Part shown: positions 46,386-58,700 of the stretch, piece by piece
How the letters are laid out: the number at the start of each line of letters is the position of its first letter
Numbering within the stretch: the stretch's first letter is position 1
Assembly: GCF_018139145.2 (NCBI RefSeq)
Contig: NC_059477.1
Location: 43,027,502 to 43,091,501, forward strand
Direction of reading: 5' to 3'
Source: Gymnogyps californianus
Lineage: Eukaryota; Chordata; Aves; Accipitriformes; Cathartidae
Length of the DNA stretch: 64,000 nucleotides
Made by a program: the position numbers and the translations under genes
The notes under the pieces: generated by a model
The model's database searches: none
The model's input: only the letters and a program-made list of their open reading frames with translations
Told to the model about the DNA's origin: nothing

Positions 46386-49300
46386 CACATTTACGTCCTT
46401 TGATGCTATTCCCAGGCCCGCTGCGTTGCAACACCGTCGCCTGGCTTCCCAGCTACGATTGTAGGATTTCTCTGGCTGTAATCCCTGTTGTTTAGTATCA
46501 GTCCGAGCATCAGAAATCATTCTTCACACGGATGCATCGCACTTCAAAGCCCTCTGTCAAGGAGAAGCAGAAGAAAATCTTGAAGGAGAAGACTCTATCT
46601 AATAAGCTTTCAGAAGCATTGGACTTGTGGATGAAAGAAGTCTCCAGCGTTGGCAGAATGTTCAGGAGGTGACTCGAGTTGCTTGTAAGCAAGTTACAAA
46701 AGTCATTTGCAGATTCGTCAGGGTATGCATTTATTGGGTGGTTCTGCGCTCATGTTCTAGAATATACACTTAGTCCATAGAGTGCTTGGTCTTCCTTATG
46801 TTGGAGTGATATACATATGTGAAGAAAATAATAAAAATAACAAGTTGAACTATAGAGCAGCAGGACTAGTTGTAAGATCTGGCAGCGGGACTAGCTCTCT
46901 CTGGAGCTCAGGGGCAGGATTTCAGTCAGTTCACCCCAATCGCCTCTTGGGTTTTGTCTTTGCTAGATAAAACTTAGCTTATATCTGTTGGGCTGGAGAT
47001 TAGAGACAAACGTAGTTCATCAGTGTTCGTGAGAAGTCCGGGCTGTAGTGGAAACCTTCTCATTTGTTTATAAAATTCAGCTATTGTGCAGTTGTGCTTC
47101 TATTCCAGGCAAAAGCGCAAAGCTGAAATGGGGGAGAATGAGCCCTCTCAGTGGGTGACTTTAGGGTGCTTTTAAGGATGTCTTTTGTGAAATTTTGGTG
47201 CAGGTTGGTAGGGCAGGCGAGGCTTTTATTTGCTTGTCTTTAAACCAAGCAAATAGGAGTAGTGTAAATGTGTTCTCTGAGCTTATTTGCTCTGTCTGCA
47301 CCTTCTGTGAGGCTCACTGATGAGACAGGCTGGGAGAAGTGCTGCCCATTTCACCTCCTAACATAGGGAGGAGGGAGGGAGTGCCGCAGAAAGTGTCGTG
47401 GCAGACACAGCGTTTGCTCGCTTGAAAATGCTGTGTTGTAAACATAAAACTTGCGTTTTACCCTGCAAACTAAGAGGCTGGTAATGAGATTTTACCTAAG
47501 TACTTCTGGGAATTCCCCAATGATAATCTCATAATTAATTCCATGTTGTAGAGGGCTGCTGTCAGCTGCTCACCTCCTTTAATTGTCGCTGGGGCCGTCG
47601 GCGATAGGTGCGGGTGGAGGAGAGCAGGAGCGCCGGGCAGAGCGGGCTCTGGGCTGCTACGTGCCGAGGTGGCTGGGCGAGCGGGAGGGGACAGATGGAT
47701 GGGGATGCGCCGGTTTTGGGAGACGCTCTCTTGCGATCTACTTATAAGCTGGTTCTTCAGCACGTGGACCTTTTGTTGATCAATTAGGGGCTCCTTGTGT
47801 TTGCTAAATTGTTACGGGACTAATTATTACAACCTAATGTGGTCACCAGGTTATGTGGGGACAAGGTTGGGGAAAAAAAGGCAATCTGTTAGGAAAAATT
47901 TTCTTTCTGGTAAACGGATGTGCGTGTATTGGTGTTTGTGTCACAGTATAAAAACAAGCGGGTGAACGCACAGAGCCATAATGCGTTTTAGAAGAGAGGA
48001 GGAAAGGACTGTAAATTAATGAGTCTTTGTTAGCATTGGCAGTTCTGGAGCCAGGCCTTGTATCCCTCTGTCCATCCTGTCCTCTAGCAAAGTGCATAAG
48101 AAGATTGAGAGGCCAGGGCAAAGCATGGGTACCGAATCAGGGTGTTCTGCACCTCAGGACCCTAGGAGAAGCCTTTGCTGGGAGGAGAGGGTGAAACAGA
48201 CCCGGTAACTGTGCAGCTCTGCCTTGCTCGGGGTTCCTGAGCCCGTGCCGACACACGCCGTATTTCATACGAACTTGTGCAACACCTCTTCGGCAGCCAG
48301 ACAGAGCTCTCGGCTCCTAGGTGGATGGACGTGACGAGCATTTTCTCAGAGCAAAATGATACGAAAATCAGAACACATGATTATCCTTGGGCAGGGATGC
48401 TCTCTCGATAGGAGCGGTGCAGCGAGTTACTGACTGCTCTCTGCTGTTGTGGGGCTGCTTGCGTGGGGGCAGCTGCCCTTGCCGGTGCGAGGAGAGGAGC
48501 GCTGCGCTGGGGTCCAGGGCTCTCCTCTCTTCCCAAGGCTGCCAAACAGGACAGAGGGTCCTTCTCCTCTCATTCGTCATGCTGTGTTTAGATCTAGCTG
48601 TACATTAGCACTGAGTTGTTTATGGGTATGTTGGCTGCTACAGGACTGGCACAGAAAGGTTCATTCTGAAGTTATTTCCCAAAGTGGCATCAGATTCTTC
48701 ATTTCATGGAAAGGTGCTTTCTTGAGTATGCAGTCATCCTTCTTCAGATATTGAAATGTAGGTCTTCAATATTGAACTTCTTATAATGCTGAGACATTCA
48801 CGATGATGAGAGCAGCTATGGTTGTTGAGAGGTATTGGCTTTACTAGTTCTAGATTCATGAAACTTAGCAAGGGGAAACAAAGCAAAGAAAGGGCAAAGA
48901 AGTAAAAGTCTTTGTGCCTGGTCAACTCAGGAACATTGAATAAACGCAAGAGGCCATCAGGTATACACAAATGGGATTAAATTTTTTTCTTTTTTTCCTG
49001 AAGGAAAGGCAGTATGTGTCTATTGTGTGCATGGTTGCAGTTGTGAAGGACTGTGATCCGGGGAACGCCATTCAGCTCTGCATTTTTGATGTTCCTGTGG
49101 CTTGGGTCGAGCACTGCAAGAGGAGTCGTGAGAACTGGGTTTAGTTTGCTTGTGCCCTGGACCTCCTGCCAAGGCGCGAGGCAGCGGGGCACCAGGGAAG
49201 GAAGATCCGTCACCTGCCTCCGCGCAGCATCGTGCACCAGCGGTCATGGCCTCCTGCGGGCGATGGGGAAGGTGTAGCTGCGTCTGCGTGAAGAGAAGGT

Positions 49301-51630
49301 GAAGAATGGTGAAGTCCCGTTCTCTGGTTCTGGAAGCACCGCGTGCAGCACGGCTTTGGCTGCGCTTGGGCTCCGCTGCTGCGCGCAGCGCAGATGGAGC
49401 CTAAATTCATGCGTGCCTTGCTTGTGCCAGCTCTTAAAATGCCAAGAATAATATTTTACAGATATGGAGGAGCAGTATGAGGCTTATTAACGCTTGGAAA
49501 TGTTATCGGCTCTTGTGAGGAGAAAAATATTAACCTTCTGATTAAACAAATAGTGTCTAAATTAATTTTAATTTAGTTTTCAACCTTTGTGTTTTACTTT
49601 TCCTTATTGCTATTCTGAAACCTTTTGAAACATGTCTACATAGCTCCTTCGCGCTGCAGGAAGAATTCAAGCCTCTTTGTGCTTGATTTCACTATGCCTG
49701 TGTGAAAGTCCCCTGCATATCACAGCTTTAGTCAGTATTTCTTCCCTTGTGTTGAAAATGTTTGTTCTTAAATGGGTTCTGTTTTCAGGGAACACAAGTA
49801 ATTACTCTCATTGTGTGTTAGTTACTTGTTACTGTAGTTTGTGGAGCTGACAGGTTTAAATTTGTTTGAAGTCTTTTAACCTTTAGACCCTGTACTATGC
49901 GCTACCATAATGATGATGCTAACACATCCATTAATTTAGCTAATGCTTTACAAAATTGACAATTTTCTCATCTGTTGCAGCCATACATAACTGCTGAAAC
50001 ACACACAAGATGTCACACCCCCACAAAACCTCTTCAGAAGAATAAACATATTTATGTATCCTCTAAATGCAGTCTGTCTGTTTTCCTGCAGACTTCATGC
50101 TGTGCTGAAAATAGATTTTACTGAGTTTTAGAAGCACATGTTTAAAACATAATTAAACTGAGTTTGCGTAGAATTTTCTTACTCTTTGCTTGCCCGTACA
50201 CATGCATGCTCATGCTAATTCCTTGACTGTGAAACCCTCTTTGCTTTCGAGTTCATTTCATCTGATAGCTGATCATCTTTGACTACTGGGTTTCTATTTT
50301 TGCATTTTACAAATTCATTTTTGTTGACAGCACATTTCCTGTCCCTCTTCTGTCTTACTGGATTAATTTTTGCCACTGTCATCTTTCAAATCTTCTTTGG
50401 TTATTTTCACTTTTTTTCTAAACTAGGTTAATATTCTGTGGAATTGTTAATATTTTAACTTTGTCATCTTAGTGCTTCTCATTAGAGGTCTATTATTTTT
50501 TTTTACTTTGCCCCCGATTTGTCGGTATGTTTTGAAATTTGTACGTGCCCCTTCATTGCAAGTTTTGATGCGGCGAGTGCGGGTGCTTGTGCCCGTCCCA
50601 GGGACTAACAAGGGAAAAATCTGACGAAAGGAGCAAACCTGTAACGACTGTTTTGCACCGCTGGCAATCCGGTATCGCTTAGGCGGTTGTCCCCTGGGCC
50701 GGGCAGTGTGCTCGTGGTGCACGCCCAGGTGACTCTGCCGCATCCGTGTGCTCCTCGGCACGATGTCCTGCTCTGTGCCCGAGGCTCCCATGGCCCTTCC
50801 TGCTAGGGCAGGTGGCTGAGCAGCCTGCTTGCAGGAAAGGTGAGGTAAGTGCCTTCGTGGCCCAAGGCTTTTAAGTGAGAGATAAGGAAGGGTAGCATAT
50901 CTGTTATTACTCCATTGATATAGTTGAAGGGGAAAATGCGAGCTTTCCCAGCACGCAGGCCTGACCTGAGAAAGGTCCATCTATCAGCTGATCTCATGAA
51001 AACTCTTCCCTCTCTGTCCCCAGTCCTCATTACAATAAGCTTATTGGAAGCAAAACCAATTGACAAGAATCTCTTTCTGGGTATCTCTGGGCAGCCACTT
51101 CATTCTCATTAAATGAGATTACGTACGTGACGAGGAACTGCTTTGAAGGTTGTAAAATTGCCTGGCAGAGCTCAGTCGGTAATCGAACGCACGTCGCTGC
51201 TATTCCTGCGTTTCATAATCCCCCCTGGGGACGGTGGGTCAGCGTGCCTGGGTGCTGGCCGCTGGCTGGGACCACCAGCGACGCTGTTCGCAGGGCAGTA
51301 AGTACCCTGTCTTTTTTCCCCTGTCGTATCTAACCAGCAAAGGTATGCTGGGAGGTGACACAAATTAAATTGCAGCTCAGCACTGGATTCTTTTAAGGAC
51401 TCTTAACATGTCAAAGAAGTGTCATTGCCCGTTGCAGAGGCACTCGTTTGAACTGGCTGCCCTTACACTGGGGAGAAGTAGGTGCCCTCAGGATGTGGGC
51501 ATTTCCCGCTCCAGCAATGGGAGGAAGGCTTTCTCAACCTTTGATGGGTAAATTAAAATTAAATTAATCTTTATTTTCCTGTCTAATATTAATAAGATCT
51601 AAATGTCACTGTCTGATCCCCAATAAGTCT

Positions 51631-51632
<2 letters not shown>

Positions 51633-51675
<43 letters not shown>
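51633..51675 (+). repeat. Poly(C) run, 43 nt
   Basis: This is the longest homopolymer of the window: 43 uninterrupted cytosines flanked by CTTG on the left and GCCAG on the right. The complementary strand is a 43-base G tract capable of G-quadruplex formation. Such runs are unstable and frequently mis-sized in assemblies, so the length should be taken as approximate. Confidence 0.92.
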
Positions 51676-51676
<1 letters not shown>

Positions 51677-52580
51677 CCAGTAGACAAACTTGTATCTTTG
51701 TGCATGCAGGAACTAATAGTAAATCGTATTCTGAAAACCCAGACTCTGCAGGTGGTATGGGAAGACCCTTTCCCTGCTCGGCTATGAAATGGGAAAGGGA
51801 GAGAAGGTATAAATCTCAAAGTTTTTAATTTAGGAGGCAGTTTGGTACTTTCTTCCAGCCTCAGGAGAGGGTGGTCCATGTTACTCTATTCTGAAATGTT
51901 AATCTTGGTTACATTTAGGCACAGAAAATGTGTGCAAATGTAAGGCATAATTTCATGCTTAACCTGTTTCAGTAGAGTACTGGAAGAAGTTTTGTCCCAA
52001 ATATAGAATTTTTTTTTTTTTTTTTTTAAAAGATGATGCTCATCTGATGTCAAAATGAAGAAGGTTCTAGAGCTTGAGAAAGGAATATTTGTCTTCCCAA
52101 AATTCATCATCTGTTAAATTTGGGCAAGAGACCAGAGCAGACGTATTTTCCATGGCTGCTCTTCAGCCATTTTTGTGGCTAATGTTAAACTTTAAATTCT
52201 TCTCGTCTTTATTTTAGAAATAAATTAGAGTTAAGGGATAGCTTTGTACAGTGGGTAGTTCTGCTAAAGTAACAAAGTGGGCACTTACTAAGTTCAGAGC
52301 AAGTGCTTCTATGTCCTGCATCTAAATAAGTGATGAAGGTGTTAACTGTACTAATATTTTCGTACAGTTTAGGTGCTACGGGGAGTTCAAAGACTTCGCT
52401 CCCAGGTGTCTGGATCGCTCAAGTCTAAGTGTTTCTCTCTGTTGAGGTGTAGGATGGGAATTGTTTCTCCCTGTGTCCCACTACATTGTCCCTCTCGAGC
52501 AGTTTGTCCACGTGGGATCACTCCTCCAAGGGGAGAGATGAGTTTGGTGCAATTTGGTAGAATTTAGGAGTTGATTTCCG

Positions 52581-52595
52581 CCCCCCCCCCCCCCC
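52581..52595 (+). repeat. Poly(C) run, 15 nt
   Basis: Fifteen cytosines follow TTTCCG, about 0.9 kb from the 43-nt run. Confidence 0.85.
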
Positions 52596-53722
52596 ACTGC
52601 CTGAAACTCAGGCAAATAGTGTCTCCTGCCCCATTTTTGGAGGAGGAGACATTTCCAGCCTGGCCGTGGTAGATGAAACTCAATGTGGTGGTATGTCCTT
52701 GCCCGCGCCAGGCAGGATTACCGCAGTGCGCTTCGCCTGGCATATCACCTGCCTTTGCTTTTTTTAATTACTGCATTGATCAGAATTAATGGACACGTTT
52801 AAAGTGGGACAGTTGGTGTATTGCAATAAAAAGGAGAATAAATAAAGGTGAGAGCAATTAGGTAAGCCAGCGCTCTCACTGCCAGTTTCCTTCTTCTTTG
52901 CTCCCTTTCCTGCTGGCCACGGGGCTGTGCTGCCAGCCTCACTGGCAGGAGATAAACTGCTCATGGATTAATTTAAATGAAAAACTGCGATGTTCCTGAC
53001 TCCTGCTCATGGTACTTTGGTCTTCCAGCAAAGGAAGAGGGGGTAAAATGCAAGCTAATTTTAGAATTACTGTGTTTTTAATGTGAGTGCATTCATCCTA
53101 GCCATTACTTAGTGTAATGAATTTCCTGACTTTGTTGTGCAGATTTAGTGCAGATTCCACAAGAACAATTAATATGTGGCAGGAATTGGGAGAAAGTGAC
53201 TCTTCTCAGGTTAAAAAAACAAATGGTTCTCAACAAAATTTCATATAGCTGCAGCTGGGAAGTAGTGACAAGACAAATACTGCCTAATTTAATTTTATGA
53301 ATTTTTTTTTTTTCGTTTTACAGTTCTGGTTTTCCATTGAAATATGTTGCAAGCTGGCAGACATTAGCTATGATATTGTCCTAATTTCCTTGCAGCTGTT
53401 TCTCTGAGGTTCTTCTGACTTTCATTACTCAAGCAGGCTTCTTTCTCAGTGTTTGCAGTTGAACAAGAAACCTTGGTATATTTACAGCTGTGTATGTGTA
53501 GTTGTGCTATTTTTTCCTCCAGGAACATCTTTTGGGAAAGATGATATTCCATAGAAAACTAAGCTTTCAATATAAACCGTAGAAAAATTAAATACATTTC
53601 TGTATTAGAAGTGCGTTGTTAATGACAAATTACTTTAAAAATGGTTTTATGCAATTTTTTTCTTTTAACAGCTCTTGATTTATGTAAAAATCCCATTATG
53701 TAAAAGTGCCCATAAAGTACAG

Positions 53723-53728
53723 TTTATT
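53723..53728 (-). terminator. AATAAA polyadenylation signal for the antisense gene
   Basis: Reading the minus strand, ACAATAAACTG lies about 160 bp downstream of the stop codon at 53889-53891 and is followed by T/G-containing sequence. It is the first canonical AATAAA after that stop (an ATTAAA overlaps the region immediately past the stop). It gives the terminal exon a short, plausible 3' untranslated region. Confidence 0.45.
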
Positions 53729-53831
53729 GTATAGTGAGCTCTTCTTAAAAATACAGTGCTGTATTGATCATCCCTGCTATCCTGTATACATGCGATCAGC
53801 CTGACTGAATTTGTCTATATAAACAGTCTCT

Positions 53832-53849
53832 CCCCCCCCCCCCCCCCCC
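53832..53849 (+). repeat. Poly(C) run, 18 nt, in the antisense 3' UTR
   Basis: Eighteen cytosines on the plus strand give an 18-base G tract in the presumed 3' untranslated region of the minus-strand gene, 39 bp past its stop codon. Confidence 0.85.
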
Positions 53850-53888
53850 AATCTATTTCAGCAATTAAAAATGCATGAAGTGCTTTAA

Positions 53889-54082
53889 TTAAGCCATCCG
53901 GTGTTTGCACGTAGGATGCAGTTTCTTGGAAGAATGATGAGTTTTGTGTATGAAAGACTTGTTGGCTCTGTCCACAAACGGATCCCACACTGGGGATCGG
54001 CAGTCGGTGCGGTGAAGCAGAGCATCTGGCTCGTCGTAGTCTGGGCGGAAGGTGCCATACGTCCAGGGTGTTTTCTCATTAA
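53889..54082 (-). CDS. Terminal coding exon of an unidentified minus-strand gene
   Basis: On the minus strand a textbook acceptor (run of T, then GCTCTTCCAG; AG at 54083-54084) opens a 194-nt exon with 63 complete codons and a TAA stop at 53889-53891. The exon starts with TT as the last two bases of a split codon, so the previous exon must end in phase 1. The peptide begins NEKTPWTYGTFRPDYDEP and later has SPVWDPFVDRANKSF and a basic tail ending KHRMA. It is rich in W, Y, D, P and H, with no membrane segment, unlike chance AT-rich frames, and third positions carry several C/G choices. The short, polar, aromatic-rich make-up is reminiscent of small axonemal or microtubule inner proteins, but I cannot name a family. 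An in-frame ATG at 54129 lies in the intron and is not the start. Upstream exons should lie between 54.1 kb and beyond the window. Confidence 0.68.
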
Positions 54083-54526
54083 CTGGAAGAGCAAAAAAAA
54101 ATTCTGGTTTAAATTCTAAAGCAGATGCCATCTTGAAAAAAGTGATAAATTAGGAAAAAATAATTTGGTGATAGTAAATCTAAATATATTTTATAAAAGC
54201 TAAGTTACACATTCATATATATATAAGATGCCTTTTAATATCTTACAGCTTAACCTGGTAAAAGCAGCACTTGCGCTCTCCTGAAACAGTAAAAGAATTA
54301 TTTCTGGCATTACCCGGTACACTTCTGGTCTTCTAGTGACTTTAAAGGGAATATTGTTTGCTTTACAAAAGGTGATTCTGTCCCCTCCAAATACCTCTGT
54401 TAGTGATTTGTCCTAAATTGCAATTATGATGTGATTTATTCTTAGGGTCCCTGTCCCTTAAAGTTGCGTGTTTTATGTTTTAACTTTCTCTTTATATGCT
54501 TAACACAATACACCCATATCATATAT

Positions 54527-54539
54527 GGGGGGGGGGGGG
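54527..54539 (+). repeat. Poly(G) run, 13 nt, with adjoining TG repeat
   Basis: Thirteen guanines follow CATATATG and lead into a TGTATGTGTGTATG stretch. It is the only long homopolymer in the window with G on the plus strand. Confidence 0.85.
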
Positions 54540-55649
54540 TGTATGTGTGTATGCAATGTATGTGTGTTACCGTAGATTTGCAGTTCTGGTATTTTTTAAT
54601 GTGGCACTTCAGTATCTCCTTTTTCTCTAATTTTGTGGTTAGCATCTTTTGCATGGGATGACTGAAAACTAGTTAAGGTAATGCTTCAGAATCGGTTATT
54701 GTCGCCCAGTTCTAATTGCTGTAGTCTTGCAGTCAGGTACGTTAGTTTCTTTCATTCCAGATACTGGCTGGTGCTCAGTGATCGTTCACAGTGAAGGACT
54801 GAGGAAAAAACCTGCTTCTCCCGCTGCTTATATTCATGGCAATTGGATGGCACTTGCCTCTTTTTTCATTGCGTAGTCCAGCGAATTCATTCTAGGCAGC
54901 ACGAATGTAAATACATGAAATCTGTATTTTAGGAAATTTCAAATTAAGTAGGCGTCATGTAAACAGCATATTGTAGTTGATTGATTTGATGCAACTAATA
55001 CAGATTTTATAGGGAGTGAGGTATGTATGGGGACTGTGATTCGCATGCAGTACATTGAACTAACAGAAAGATTGATAGACTTTTTTTTTTTAAGTCTGAT
55101 TCTTTTCCTGTCTATAAATTAAAACTTTCTCTACTGCAGACGTTATGTGTGTGCTCCCCTTCTAAGTGTAGGTTGCTTTGGTTTGGAAAGCCAATTTGTA
55201 ATGGTGTTCAGGTGCAAGTTTGAATTTTTCGGATATTTTACTGCTGGGAGACTTTACAGTTTAAGCTCAGCTTGCTTATGTTTTCTAGTTATATTTCTTT
55301 CTTTTTTTTTTTTTTTTCTCCCCCCCGCCCTGTGCATCTTCAGGATGTAATCTGTATGGGCTTAATTTTACTTGTCACTTTCTGTATAGACTGGTCACTT
55401 GGCTAATGTATGTAGATGGGAAATTATGGATTAAGTCAGTCAATGATGGGATGCATTACTGTTACGAAAAGGATAATCTGGTCCTTTCTTCATCCTTAGA
55501 CAGCTTTTTCTAATAGGATTAAGATGGACGTGTGTGGCCTGAAAGCTGATGTTTAAAATTTGATGCAAATAATAAAACCTGCAGAATTTAATGCTTGCAA
55601 GTTAAAAAAGCACCTGTTACCCGACAGATCATCCTGTTGTCATTTAAGA

Positions 55650-55790
55650 CCAAATGAGATGCGATTTCATGTCGGCTTGGCCCTTAGCCTCGCTATTCAT
55701 CCGTGAATGGGAACCGATGGTGATGTTTTTCCGGCTACGGGAATTCTGCAGGAGGCATCCTGATGGTACCACCCTAAAGGAAGCGTTTCC
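55650..55790. promoter_or_regulatory. Candidate conserved element (or hidden exon) retaining CpGs
   Basis: About 140 bp keep several CpGs (GTCGG, CCTCGC, CATCCGTG, AACCGATG, TTCCGGCTACGG) although flanked by CpG-poor DNA, which suggests constraint. On the minus strand an acceptor-like CCTCCTGCAG precedes an open frame containing SRKNITIGSHSRMNSEAKG that ends in TAA. The plus strand is also open across the block. Without a donor or a protein match it cannot be called an exon, so a conserved regulatory element is equally likely. Confidence 0.25.
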
Positions 55791-58700
55791 TCCTCTCCTC
55801 CTGCTCGGCACCCCTTCGGTGGCCGGGGCGCGGAGCGGAGCGGTGCGGGGGGTCTGCGGAGCACCCCGGGCTGCGGTGCGGGGCTGCCGTGCTCTGCCCA
55901 CCGCCTGTGCTCCTCCCCGCGGGTCTGACAGTCACCAGTTTCCAGGGTGTTTCTGGAGTCAGTTACAAATTCGGTAGCGGTTTACACTAGAGAGAGCCTT
56001 TAAATTTTTTTCCCCCTGTATTTCTGGATAATAAGCCATGCTAAAATTGTAACACACAGCTATGAATCTCTTTTCATTTCTCCTTGCCTTTAATTAGAAA
56101 TGAGGTCATTTATTTCGAGGTTGTTTTCAGCATCCGACTCTTTTGTGTTTTCCTTGCTACTTACCAAATCCTGGTGCATGATCACATTACCTCTTGCTAG
56201 GAAGCGACTAATTAGACTAATATATAATTTTGCACAAAGCATAACCTGGCTGTAGGGGAGAACTGCGTGTCCTTGGAGGCTATAGACCCTGTGGAAATCC
56301 ATACTTTCCTCTTAGCCTACTGCTTTTGCTGCAGTTCAGTCTCACTTTGATAGAAAAAAGCAGCAGAGCTCTGGAGGGTGAACGCGGTGGATCCCCAGCC
56401 CACTGAGCGGCATTTATAACAAGCAGCAGCCTTAGAGAAGAGGAGCCCCTGTGCAAACCTGGTGGCTGGCTGCTCAGTGTGCCTCTGCAGGGCTCCGGGG
56501 GCGGTGGGTGCCCACCCCTGCTCCCCGCTGACCAGGAGAAAGGTAGCCAGCTCCTGGGCAACAGGCTGGAAGGACATGCGAGACTTGGCTTTAACCAGTG
56601 AGACTGGAATGTTCGGGGTGGGGGGGGAGAGTGAGGTTTTTCTCATTTGGAGGCTTGGAAGAATTGCTTCATTTTAGGGGATCGCTAAGAAATCATCTCT
56701 GCAAGGAAGATGCCTCAGCGTGCTAAGGATGTGCTAAGTGATTCTTGATGATGCTGGGCAATGGGGTTTCCTCTGAGGGATGGGAGCTGGTGTTCCCCCT
56801 CGCACGTGGGGTGCAGGGCATGGATGTGCAGTGTGAGGGTGTCAGGAAAGTGCAACGGTTGCCAGTGCTTTCCAGCAGAGATATTACAGGAATTGGGAAA
56901 GTCCCCCTTTCGCACGTGTAACTCGTCGCCGTCGGCCGTAACAAAATGTGCTTGTGTACCGCCATTCGCTCCTTAAATACGTGCACACGCAGTTGTTTCC
57001 CCCGGGGTTTCGCTGGATGCTTTCCCATCTCTTGCTTCATTTACTCTCTTGTTAACAGTGTGGTTTGCTTGAGGAGCTATCCTTTGCTGAATGACTTTGC
57101 AAATGAACAAAAATAGCTGTCAGTTACTCTGTGTATGTGAACATAGTCATTGACCATAGCATGAAGAATCACAGGTACGTATTTCTTTTATTATTCATTA
57201 TTTTATAATTATTTTCTCAGTTATGGGGTGCAAGTCTAGAAGTGACCAAATTAAGTCTAAAATTCAAAAGGTATCACTAGACCAGTGCGATTTACTGTCT
57301 GTGGGAACTGGCAGTCGTCCCTTTTTCTTTTATGTAATTCATGAGTTGCAGTAATTTGTGACACAATAGTAGAGGACTTACTACAGCCTCCACAAGTTAG
57401 TAAGTTTAAACTGGTCATAAAAAGAAGATTTATTACCAAGCAGACACCATGATTTAGGTCAACAGGCCTAGACAGGGAAGTGTTTTTCTTGATAATGTAA
57501 AACTTTTCAGTAGCTTTTCTTATAAGGGAAAGTGAACTATGATTCTTTTGGGTGAAGAAAAATTTCTTTTTTGCATTTAATTTTCATTACACTTAATAAA
57601 GCACAATATTTGTTAAAAAGGCATATCAATTTTTACAATCATGCCAAATTTAGCTGACCTCTTTGCCATAATGGAATACTTAATTAAAACTGTTTTTCCT
57701 GTAGAAAACCATTCCATAAGGGGAACATAGCAATAATTAGTATGAAAATGCAGCGTTTTAAGATGCCACGTGCTTGCGGAGATGGAGATGTTACGGACAG
57801 GCTTCACTGCCTGGGTGCTGCTGTTACTAGAAAGGACGTGGCTGTGCACAGTCTTTTCTTTACAAAAGGTGGTGATTTTGAATGGGAACTTCACGAGCTG
57901 CTTCCCCGCGGGGTTCCCTGGGGAGCCCGTCCGAGGACGGGTCCCTCTGTGCCACCCCACCGTGCCTGGAGACTCTCAGTAGTAAAAAAATCCTGCAAAT
58001 ACCCGTTCCCATCTGTAAATGGATTTGCCCCTTGCTAGCGAGGAGTATGAGTTTTTCAAGGAGAAAGGAGATTTCTTAAGCAAGTAACTTAAGGCTTGTT
58101 CGCAAAGCAGCGGCTCTTCAGAAAGAAGCTCCTTCCTTTTTTCTTTCACTGAAATAACATTTTCTGGGCTAGACCAAAGTACGTAGCCTCTGTGCACAAG
58201 TGATTGGTGCCTGCTGCCAATATATGACATAATTGCCCGTCAAGCCTTGTATCAAATACCAATTAGGGTAATGTATGATGCTCTGCATGCATCCCAGCTG
58301 CGGGCTCGCAGTGTGTCGATTCGAGTGGCGGTTGTCCTGAAAGCAATTAATCCCGGTGTTCATAACTCAGTGGACTCGTACACATCGAATCGCTCTTCCT
58401 CAGACACGCCTTAGGGCTGCTTTTGATAGCCGCAGGCGGGTGCGCAGGTTAAGGCCCTGAAGGAAGGGCGATTTGGGGACGCGGAGGAGGAAACCTGCCG
58501 CCGTCAGCCCCGCTCTGGTCCCCGTGGCACTGGGGGGTGTCCCGCAGGTGTCGGAGGCTCTCCTGCCTCTTTCCCTTTCCCCAAACCCTCTGATGTCTGG
58601 GATACACTGCATTTGAGAATCCTCAGCAGGTTCCTGCTGATGACTCAATTTGGGGTGGCAAAATTTGCCGTTGGTTGGAGGTAGGGAGGGAGAAGGATGC

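Larger units (their letters stand above)
46391..53700. other. Presumed intron 2, between the solo LTR and the antisense exon
   Basis: No supportable exon was found. GC-richer patches occur near 47570-47700, 48380-48560, 49050-49400 and 50560-50850; the last gives the longest open frame of the window on the minus strand, judged spurious. Long poly(C) runs lie at 51633 and 52581. A block at 49890-50000 has a CNE-like texture. Confidence 0.4.

Noticed and set aside
50447..50980. Longest open frame of the window (177 codons, minus strand)
   Set aside because: It spans a GC-rich patch and AT-rich flank with no change of frame signal, no splice sites and no recognisable domain. The peptide is low-information (R/S/G/P then K/N/T runs). 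It overlaps a second open frame on the same strand, as expected by chance in GC-rich DNA.
57742..58038. Plus-strand frame preceded by TTTTTCCTGTAG at about 57703
   Set aside because: The acceptor is fair, but the frame has no matching donor, the peptide has no recognisable pattern and the phase does not follow exon 2.
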